Positions 11,949 through 17,525 of a stretch of 17,525 nt of DNA are shown here, in pieces. A program made the position numbers and the translations under genes. This stretch comes from Candidatus Wildermuthbacteria bacterium GWA2_46_15. GTDB taxonomy: Bacteria > Patescibacteriota > Minisyncoccia > Minisyncoccales > GWA2-46-15. The notes under the pieces were generated by a model that saw only the letters and a program-made list of their open reading frames with translations, did no database searches and was not told the origin of the DNA. Within the stretch, counting starts at the first letter, position 1. Each line of letters opens with the position of its first letter. The stretch is from assembly GCA_001823105.1 (NCBI GenBank), contig MHTO01000002.1, positions 1 through 17,525 on the forward strand. Reading direction: 5' to 3'.

Positions 11949-14105
11949 ATGGATTCAGAAAAATTTAAATTAGAACTGGGGGGTCGAGAATTGAGTCTAG
12001 AAGTAAAGGATTTGGCCGAACAGGCGGCGGGCTCGATCTTTGCCCGCTACGGCGATACGGTTATCTTAGCCACCTGTTGTATGTCTCCGACTTCGGCTTC
12101 GTCTCGGGGGTTTCTCCCTTTAACTGTTGATTACGAAGAAAGGTATTACGCCGCCGGTAAGATTAAAGGCCCGCGCTACATCAGACGAGAGAGCCGGCCT
12201 TCAGACAAAGCCATTTTAAATGCCCGATTGATCGATCGGACTATCCGACCGCGTTTTCCCCAGAACCTTTTCCGTGAAGTCCAGGTGGTAGATACCGTTC
12301 TCTCCTGGGATGGCCAAAACGACCCCAACGTCCTGGGAATTATCGCCGCTTCCGCCGCTCTTTCTCTTTCTAATATTCCTTGGCGAGGACCATTGGCGGC
12401 CGTCAAAATCGGCCGGGCCGATAATGAATTCGTCTTAAACCCCACGGCCGAGCTGGAAGAGAAAAACGAATTTCAACTGGTCATTGCCGGTGATTTTGTC
12501 GATGACGACCAGCTGATCATTAATATGCTGGAGGGCGAAGGTTCAGAAGTCTCAGAAGAGCTGGTGGCGGGAGCGGTTGAATTCGCCCGACCCTATCTCA
12601 AAAAGATTATTGATTTCCAGAAAGATATTATTTCCCGCCTGGGTAAGGCTAAAAGCCAGATAAAAGAAAGTCAAATTGATCCGGAATTAATCAGTAAGGT
12701 AAAGGAGTTCCTCAATGGCAAAATAGAAACTGTCCTCTTTCGGCCAGATAGATCCTTGCGCCAGGAACAAGAAGAAGCTCTCAAACAAGGACTGGCCGAA
12801 TTTGCAAAAAAAGAATATCCCAATCAAGAGAACGGCCAAAACCTCTCTCTTCTTTTCGATGAGGAAGTGGACCGGGTCCTAACCGAAAATGTTCTAAAGA
12901 ACGGAAAAAGACCGGATGGACGAAAACCAGACGAGTTGCGTCCTATTTCTTGCGCCGTGGGCGTCCTACCGCGGACACATGGCACCGGACTCTTTTGTCG
13001 CGGCCAGACCAAAGCTCTTTCCATCTTGACTCTGGGAGCGCCCGGAGATCAGCAAATTCTAGAGGGCATGGAAATTACCGGCAAAAAGCACTTCATGCTT
13101 CATTACAACTTTCCCCCTTACTCCGTCGGGGAGATAAAACCAATGAGAGGACCGGGGCGCCGAGAAATCGGTCATGGCATGCTCGGCGAAAGAGCTCTCT
13201 TGCCGGTGGTGCCGTCGACCGATGAATTTCCTTACACAATCCGAGTCGTTTCCGAAATTCTATCTTCTAATGGTTCAACTTCTATGGCCTCAATTTCCGG
13301 AGCTTCCTTGGCCCTGATGGACGCCGGCGTCCCGATTAAGTCCCAGGTGGCCGGCATTTCTATCGGTCTGGTCATGGACGAAAAAACAAAAAAATACGCT
13401 CTTTTAACCGACATTCAGGGACCCGAAGATCATCACGGCGACATGGACTTTAAGGCCGCCGGCACCCGGAACGGCATCACCGTCCTGCAAATGGACGTTA
13501 AGTTGGACGGCATTACCCAGGAAATCTTAACCCAAGCTTTAGTTCAGGCAAAAAAGGCCCGGCTGGAAATCCTGGATGTGACAGAAAAAACCATCGGGGA
13601 ACCCCGGAAAGAACTTTCTCCCTATGCGCCAAGAATCCTGACTATTCAAATCAATCCGGATAAAATCAGGGAGGTCGTCGGGCCCGGCGGCAAGGTCATC
13701 AACGAAATTGTCAGTCAAACCGGAGCCATCATCGACATCGGACAAAGCGGCTTGATTTTCATTACTTCTGAAAACGAGGCCTCGGCCCAAAAAGCCCTCG
13801 AATGGATTAAAAATATTACCCACGAAGCGAAGGTCGGCGAAACCTTTAATGGTAAAGTCTCCCGGCTCTTTAATTTTGGCGCCATGGTCGAATTCCTGCC
13901 CGGCCAAGAAGGTTTGGTCCACATTTCTGAATTAGCCAATTACCGCGTCAATAAGGTTGAGGATATCGTAAAAATTGGCGACGTCGTTCCGGTTAAGGTC
14001 GTCGGCATCGACGAAAAGGGCCGGGTCAATCTTTCATTAAAACAAATGTCAAACGAAAAAGACCATGGAGGAGAAACTCGCCTTCCTCAAAAGGGAGGAA
14101 ATTAG
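11949..14105 (+). CDS. pnp: Polynucleotide phosphorylase (polyribonucleotide nucleotidyltransferase)
   Basis: This phosphorolytic 3'-to-5' exoribonuclease works as a trimeric ring and can also add tails. The 718-residue protein is full length. It has two RNase PH-like domains (first from GGRELSLEV, second from about residue 310 with GKRPDGRKPDELRPI), joined by an all-helical linker. The catalytic segment DIQGPEDHHGDMDF contains D494 and D500, matching E. coli D486 and D492 by motif. The KH domain (about 561-620, VVGPGGKVINEIV) and S1 domain (about 629-700, GAMVEFLPGQEGLVHISEL) are both present. AAAGGA lies just before the ATG, at short spacing. It follows the NYN nuclease gene closely and is followed within a few bases by a membrane protein gene. 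Confidence 0.97.
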   Translation: MDSEKFKLELGGRELSLEVKDLAEQAAGSIFARYGDTVILATCCMSPTSASSRGFLPLTVDYEERYYAAGKIKGPRYIRRESRPSDKAILNARLIDRTIRPRFPQNLFREVQVVDTVLSWDGQNDPNVLGIIAASAALSLSNIPWRGPLAAVKIGRADNEFVLNPTAELEEKNEFQLVIAGDFVDDDQLIINMLEGEGSEVSEELVAGAVEFARPYLKKIIDFQKDIISRLGKAKSQIKESQIDPELISKVKEFLNGKIETVLFRPDRSLRQEQEEALKQGLAEFAKKEYPNQENGQNLSLLFDEEVDRVLTENVLKNGKRPDGRKPDELRPISCAVGVLPRTHGTGLFCRGQTKALSILTLGAPGDQQILEGMEITGKKHFMLHYNFPPYSVGEIKPMRGPGRREIGHGMLGERALLPVVPSTDEFPYTIRVVSEILSSNGSTSMASISGASLALMDAGVPIKSQVAGISIGLVMDEKTKKYALLTDIQGPEDHHGDMDFKAAGTRNGITVLQMDVKLDGITQEILTQALVQAKKARLEILDVTEKTIGEPRKELSPYAPRILTIQINPDKIREVVGPGGKVINEIVSQTGAIIDIGQSGLIFITSENEASAQKALEWIKNITHEAKVGETFNGKVSRLFNFGAMVEFLPGQEGLVHISELANYRVNKVEDIVKIGDVVPVKVVGIDEKGRVNLSLKQMSNEKDHGGETRLPQKGGN
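14093..14098 (+). promoter_or_regulatory. Shine-Dalgarno sequence that decides the start at 14110
   Basis: GGGAGG at the end of pnp lies 11 bases before the ATG at 14110. It is the best ribosome site in the window and favours this start over the ATG at 14065 inside pnp. Confidence 0.55.
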
Positions 14106-14109
14106 GACG

Positions 14110-15120
14110 ATGGCCAAGGACCTGGCCCGCCTTCAAGAAGAAGAAGCAATTCATGAAAAAGAAAGAATCAGCCAGTTACGGGTCGAAGAAAAACTCAAAA
14201 GAGAAGCGGCAGCCAGAGAAAAAATCGCCAGCACGATGATCCCCAAAGGGTTGGGGACCAAAGAAGAAACTATTCCCAAACCCCCGACTAAAAAAGCGGG
14301 GCTAGAAGAACCGCTTTTACCCAAAACCCAAAGGCCATCTTCCTTAGAAAAAATACTCGTTCGTATCATCATTGTCCTGTTTTCATTAGGCTTTTTCTTG
14401 CTGATCACTTTTGGCTATTGGTTCTTTATCATCAGAGAAAAACAAATTCAGCCATCGCCTGCGTCCTCTCCGGTGTTTACCCCGAGCGAAGTCGAGGGGC
14501 CTTCGCCTTCAGCCGTCGGGGTTATTCCGCCGATACCCATCCTGGGGGCCACGAAAGAAATAAAAATCCTTAGAATCATCCCGGAAAAAGACTTTAAAAA
14601 TCTCCTGTCTGAATCTCTGGTCAATGTTCTGCCTTCTGGATCCAGCCCCGAATTCTTCGAACTCGTTCCCCAGAAAGACGACCAGTTTTTTAACCTTCAA
14701 GACGCCTTGACTGAACTCAAGGTAAAATCACCAGAGGGATTTTTTGGACTGGTTTCGGGAAAAGCGGATGATTTCGACCTCTTTCTTTACTCGAAAGGAG
14801 CCAAAGAACAAAGACTGGGTTTTGTCGTCAAGTTGTTGACTCTCGAGGGAGTCAAGGAGAGAACCACCGAGATGCTCAAGGCCTGGGAAAAGACGATGGA
14901 AAGCGACTGGGTGAACTTTTCAAGAATTCTGGGTCAGGAAAATCCTTCTTTAGCCTCGGTTTTTAAACAGACTAGTTACTCGGGCGCCTCCTTCCGTTGC
15001 CTTTCCTTCCAGGAAAAGAACCTGGGGATTTGCTGGTCCGTCTTCGCCGACTACCTTATCATTACTTCGTCGGGGGAAAGTATCATGAGAACAATTGATC
15101 TTTTGCGGGTTAGGAACTAA
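14110..15120 (+). CDS. Hypothetical single-pass membrane protein with N-terminal coiled coil
   Basis: I do not recognise this family. From the ATG at 14110 it has 336 residues (351 if the ATG at 14065 is used, which overlaps pnp by 41 bases). A highly charged, probably coiled-coil, cytoplasmic region (about 60 residues rich in E, K and R) is followed by a Pro-rich stretch. One membrane helix follows, then a Ser/Pro linker containing FTPSEVEGPS. The C-terminal domain of about 190 residues includes IPEKDFKNLL, FGLVSGKADDFDLFLYSKG and SVFADYLIITSSGES. The last motif recalls proteins of the DUF3352 or LysM-adjacent type, but I cannot assign it. The linker codons coincide with a dispersed hairpin element. 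It is co-directional with pnp and dksA. Confidence 0.75.
   Translation: MAKDLARLQEEEAIHEKERISQLRVEEKLKREAAAREKIASTMIPKGLGTKEETIPKPPTKKAGLEEPLLPKTQRPSSLEKILVRIIIVLFSLGFFLLITFGYWFFIIREKQIQPSPASSPVFTPSEVEGPSPSAVGVIPPIPILGATKEIKILRIIPEKDFKNLLSESLVNVLPSGSSPEFFELVPQKDDQFFNLQDALTELKVKSPEGFFGLVSGKADDFDLFLYSKGAKEQRLGFVVKLLTLEGVKERTTEMLKAWEKTMESDWVNFSRILGQENPSLASVFKQTSYSGASFRCLSFQEKNLGICWSVFADYLIITSSGESIMRTIDLLRVRN
14475..14499. repeat. Short hairpin element (copy C) inside a coding sequence
   Basis: CCCC (14480-14483) pairs with GGGG (14496-14499). On the minus strand the loop reads TCGACTTCGCTC and is followed, after the stem, by TAAAC, as in copy A. It is in frame and encodes TPSEVEG in the linker of the membrane protein. 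Confidence 0.6.
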
Positions 15121-15151
15121 GTTCCTTAAGGCTTATAAACTTATCCTCACT

Positions 15152-15508
15152 ATGGAGAAAAACTTTGTCGAAAAAATGAAAACTCAGTTAGAAGAAGAAA
15201 AGAAAGTCTTGGAAAAAGGACTACGGGGTTTTGCCGAAAAAAACAAACTGCCCAAAAGTGATTGGGATACTCACTTTCCCAGTTTTCATGGCAGTAACCT
15301 TGAAGAAGAGGCGGACGAGGTTGAAGAATACGGCAACCTTCTGCCCGTGGAAAGAACTTTAGAAACCAGGGTAGCCGAAATCAACCTGGCCCTGGAAAAG
15401 ATAAAAGAGGGTAAATACGGCCTCTGCGAAAAGTGCGGCCAGGTCGTCAGCCCGGAAAGACTGCAAACGATACCCGAAACAAGGATCTGCGACAAATGCA
15501 AGAAATAG
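15152..15508 (+). CDS. DksA/TraR-family C4 zinc-finger protein
   Basis: This 118-residue protein starts at ATG 15152 (MEKNFVEKMK); an upstream ATG at 15095 would overlap the previous gene and adds an unrelated sequence. It has a long helical N-terminal coiled coil with an acidic stretch (EEEADEVEEYGN), then the family signature LEKIKEGKYGLCEKCG. The C4 finger uses C92, C95, C113 and C116. DksA relatives bind the RNA polymerase secondary channel and tune transcription, often of rRNA genes. The DxxDxA tip of E. coli DksA is not evident, so it may be a TraR/YocK-like variant. It is the last gene of the rpsO-pnp run and converges with the M23 peptidase gene. Confidence 0.9.
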   Translation: MEKNFVEKMKTQLEEEKKVLEKGLRGFAEKNKLPKSDWDTHFPSFHGSNLEEEADEVEEYGNLLPVERTLETRVAEINLALEKIKEGKYGLCEKCGQVVSPERLQTIPETRICDKCKK

Positions 15509-15534
15509 TGGAACAAACCCCGTACGAATCTCAA

Positions 15535-15606
15535 AATTCGCCTCGGTCAATGAGCGAATTCGTCTGGCAACTCTAGTTATTCGAAATTTTTCAGTTCAAT
15601 TGAAAA
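15535..15606. terminator. Two hairpins between convergent genes, possible bidirectional termination region
   Basis: The 101-base spacer between the DksA-like gene and the peptidase gene holds AATTCGC/GCGAATT (15535-15541, 15554-15560) and TTTTCA/TGAAAA (15588-15593, 15601-15606). The second has A/T-rich arms on both sides that could serve either direction. Neither has a GC-rich stem plus long T-run, so termination is plausible but unproven. CCCCGTA (15518-15524) and TACGGGG (15611-15617) frame the region as a distant inverted pair. Confidence 0.35.
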
Positions 15607-15609
15607 TTC

Positions 15610-16737
15610 TTACGGGGCGAAGGGGTTTTTGGCGCCCACGACGCCAAAGTGCACATGGCACCCCGTCGACAGGCCGGCGCCGGCCATGCCTTTGCCGCCG
15701 CCCATATAGCCAATGATTTGTCCCTTAGAAACTTCGTCACCTGGAGTGACAATCGCGCTTAAAAGATGGCCGTAAAAAGTGACGACCCCGTTAGGATGCA
15801 GAACGGTAATATGGTTGCCGGCCCCGCCAAAAGCCCAGCGAGACGTGGAGGTCGTCAGCTTCACTTTTTGAACTCGGCCCGAGGCGGCCGCATAGACGGG
15901 CTCGCCGCACTGACCATGGCTAAAATCAATGGCATTGTACCAATGCAAACCCTGAGTCACCCGGCAAGGAGCAGAGATAGGGCAAATGAAGTAACCAGCG
16001 ACCAAGGGCGCCCAGGTCGAAGCCGGTTTTTTGACGAGCGGAGGAGGTAATTGACCTCCGGGAACAATAACGATGTCGCCGGCAAAAACCTCGTTTTCAT
16101 TGGTTAATTCATTAAAAGCAATGGTTTCGCTCAGATTGCCCTTGTACTTTATAACAATATCGCTCAGGGTATCGCCCGGACCGACGACGTGCAGGACGCC
16201 CGAAACGGGCAGAATAACCAGCTTTTTCCCGAGCGAGATAACCGAGTTTTTGTTTAGATTATTAGCCCAAAGAATTGTTTCCAAAGAAAGATTGAACTGC
16301 TGGGCAATCGAGCCAAGGGTATCGCCTTCGGCCACGGTATATTCAATCACGCCACGGCGACTATCATATAACTCTTCTTCCGTGCCTGAAAGAGTGGCTA
16401 AAACTTGGGGCTTGACAATGCCCGTTGGTAAAACCGCCTTTAAACTGTTTTTCTGGATCAAATAAGAATCCGGTAACTGAAAGACGCCGGCCGAAGGGCC
16501 CAGAGTCAGATAATAATTCGTGTTGCCCTTAGAAGGGGGTTGAGTTAAGCCCGCCGAGAAAGCCGCTTTGTTGATCGGATTGGGTAAAAACAGGGTTGAG
16601 ACAAGTAAAACCACAGCCAAGCCCCCTAAATAAAGCAAGGGGTCCTTGCGAGATCCCAGAAATCGATGAATTGTTTTTCTCCCCAACCCTTTCAAATTGG
16701 AGATTTTACGAAAAAAAGATGGAATGATGCCGTCCAT
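15610..16737 (-). CDS. LysM-containing M23 family metallopeptidase (cell-wall hydrolase)
   Basis: This 375-residue protein has a basic N-terminus, a membrane anchor or uncleaved signal (about 33-51), and two LysM peptidoglycan-binding domains (about 131-176, YTVAEGDTLGSIAQQF; and 181-226, VVGPGDTLSDIVIKY). A C-terminal M23 LytM-type peptidase domain follows, with zinc ligands H265 and D271 (HWYNAID) and H363 (GCHVHF); H324 and H361 complete the active site. It should cut peptide bridges in the wall during growth or division, outside the membrane. Four cysteines around the catalytic domain (C252, C258, C277, C360) could form disulfides. Its start is 21 bases from that of rsmA on the other strand. 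Confidence 0.93.
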   Translation of the reverse strand: MDGIIPSFFRKISNLKGLGRKTIHRFLGSRKDPLLYLGGLAVVLLVSTLFLPNPINKAAFSAGLTQPPSKGNTNYYLTLGPSAGVFQLPDSYLIQKNSLKAVLPTGIVKPQVLATLSGTEEELYDSRRGVIEYTVAEGDTLGSIAQQFNLSLETILWANNLNKNSVISLGKKLVILPVSGVLHVVGPGDTLSDIVIKYKGNLSETIAFNELTNENEVFAGDIVIVPGGQLPPPLVKKPASTWAPLVAGYFICPISAPCRVTQGLHWYNAIDFSHGQCGEPVYAAASGRVQKVKLTTSTSRWAFGGAGNHITVLHPNGVVTFYGHLLSAIVTPGDEVSKGQIIGYMGGGKGMAGAGLSTGCHVHFGVVGAKNPFAP

Positions 16738-16750
16738 TTCGTGTAAGAAC

Positions 16751-16779
16751 AGGATATCATGATAAAGTCAGCCGGTCAA
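16751..16779 (-). promoter_or_regulatory. Promoter of the M23 peptidase gene, inside the start of rsmA
   Basis: On the minus strand TTGACC (16779-16774) and TATCCT (16756-16751) are separated by exactly 17 bases, with TGA before the -10 (extended -10). It would start transcription about 7 bases before the peptidase ATG, so the mRNA is nearly leaderless. The -10 covers the AGGA that serves as the rsmA ribosome site, and the -35 lies in rsmA codons 6-7. Confidence 0.6.
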
Positions 16780-17525
16780 GGGCTAAATCAAAGTCTGTCG
16801 CCCCAGAAAAGATTGGGGCAGAATTTCCTTTGGCAGAGAGGCCTCCTGAATAAAATCGTGACCGCCGCTGACTTAAGCGATCGGGACTTAGTTTTAGAGA
16901 TCGGCCCGGGCCTGGGCAGTCTGACGCAGGCGCTGGCCCAAAAGGCGAAGCGGGTGGTCGCCATAGAAAAGGATGGGCGACTCATCCCGATCCTTTCGGA
17001 GACTCTACGGGACCTGGGCAATGTTGAGATTATTCTTGGCGATGCCCTCAAGTTAAACTGGCCGCCTTCAATGCCCAGGGGTCAAAGATACAAGCTCGTC
17101 GCCAATCTACCTTACTATATTACCCAACCAATCATCCGGCGGTTCCTCGAAGCCGAAAATCCGCCCGAACTGATGGTCTTACTGCTGCAGAAGGAGGTGG
17201 CTCAGAGAATCTGCGCCCAACCGCCGAAAATGAGTCTTTTGGCCGTCTCTGTCCAACTCTACGCTGATGTTAAAATCATCGATTATGTCTCAAAAAAGGC
17301 TTTTTGGCCCAAGCCAAAAGTCGACGGCGCCATAATAAAGCTAAAAACGCAAAGCGTAAAGCGTAAAGTTAATGAAAAACTATTTTTTGAAATTGTCAGG
17401 GCGGGGTTCTCCCAGCCGCGAAAACAACTATTGAACAATTTGAGTAAGAGTTTAAATCTCTCCCGGGAAGAAGTTCTTGTTTGGTTAAGTAAAAATAAAA
17501 TCTCTCCCCAGCGACGCCCCGCTGA
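16759..17525 (+). CDS. rsmA: 16S rRNA dimethyladenosine transferase, 3' end cut by window
   Basis: RsmA (KsgA) dimethylates two adjacent adenosines in the terminal helix of 16S rRNA, using SAM, late in 30S assembly. 255 codons are visible and the frame stays open at the window edge; the last residues SPQRRPA are near the usual C-terminus. Motifs seen are RLGQNFL (18-24), SAM motif I EIGPGLGSLT (47-56), the acidic VVAIEKD, GDAL, and catalytic NLPYYI (116-121). PKVDGAIIKL and FSQPRKQLLNNL mark the C-terminal domain. AGGA (16751-16754) precedes the ATG by 4 bases. Residues about 196-204 are encoded by a heptanucleotide repeat in the loop between the last two motifs. Confidence 0.95.
   Translation, partial: MIKSAGQGLNQSLSPQKRLGQNFLWQRGLLNKIVTAADLSDRDLVLEIGPGLGSLTQALAQKAKRVVAIEKDGRLIPILSETLRDLGNVEIILGDALKLNWPPSMPRGQRYKLVANLPYYITQPIIRRFLEAENPPELMVLLLQKEVAQRICAQPPKMSLLAVSVQLYADVKIIDYVSKKAFWPKPKVDGAIIKLKTQSVKRKVNEKLFFEIVRAGFSQPRKQLLNNLSKSLNLSREEVLVWLSKNKISPQRRPA
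17344..17371 (+). repeat. Heptanucleotide tandem repeat inside rsmA
   Basis: Four 7-base units: AAAACGC, AAAGCGT, AAAGCGT and AAAGTTA. The first is identical to a unit in the cca array. The array is in frame and encodes a Lys-rich loop (KTQSVKRKV). Confidence 0.75.

Noticed and set aside
15518..15617. CCCCGTA and TACGGGG as ends of a mobile element
   Set aside because: The 7-base arms flank only a 100-base spacer between convergent genes, with no target duplication or coding content.
1..17525. Recoded TGA (Gly) as in Gracilibacteria or Absconditabacteria
   Set aside because: Several conserved genes end at TGA in the expected place, and none needs to read through it.
1..17525. CRISPR array
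   Set aside because: The repeated units are 7-base tandem or single hairpins; there are no spaced direct repeats of 20-40 bases.

Overview
The window looks like a chromosomal segment of a Candidate Phyla Radiation (Patescibacteria, Parcubacteria-like) bacterium. This is an inference from several things: very tight gene packing, a VirB2/TrbC-like pilin with a Cys-rich start, small hypothetical membrane proteins, weak or absent Shine-Dalgarno sequences, and many short dispersed palindromes. The standard code fits, because TGA ends several genes (the nitroreductase, rpsO and the phosphodiesterase). No rRNA, CRISPR array, transposase or integrase is visible.

Layout. Bases 1-383 (minus) hold the start of a protein with an excisionase-type HTH, preceded by a small XRE regulator. 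The pair resembles the edge of a restriction-modification or other accessory module. Bases 384-664 are a non-coding patch rich in palindromes. Then come tRNA-Pro(CGG) and the CCA-adding enzyme gene, which abut with no spacer, and a divergent tRNA-Arg(TCG).

Bases 2401-8489 (minus) are a tight five-gene operon. In transcription order it encodes a PaaK/CapK-like adenylate-forming ligase, an E1/ThiF-like enzyme, a nitroreductase-fold protein, a SAM methyltransferase and a multi-pass membrane histidine kinase. The E1 and nitroreductase look like the two halves of the fused Rv1355c-type protein. The operon has a TGnTATAAT promoter overlapped by an inverted repeat. It is the best candidate here for an undescribed pathway: probably synthesis or modification of a small carboxylated molecule, with its own sensor.

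Bases 8700-9777 (plus) carry the pilin, a YfcE-like phosphodiesterase and tRNA-Lys(CTT). miaB (minus) and rpsO (plus) then diverge. The plus-strand run rpsO - NYN nuclease - pnp - membrane hypothetical - DksA-like zinc-finger protein is an RNA-processing and translation cluster. It converges on a LysM/M23 cell-wall hydrolase gene. That gene diverges, with only 21 bases between starts, from rsmA, which runs off the right end.

Two kinds of repeat cross the window. One is a degenerate 7-base tandem repeat, found inside cca, the histidine kinase gene, miaB and rsmA and at the end of the phosphodiesterase gene. The other is a small hairpin element with a conserved loop and a compensated stem, found after tRNA-Arg, upstream of the biosynthetic operon and inside a coding sequence.
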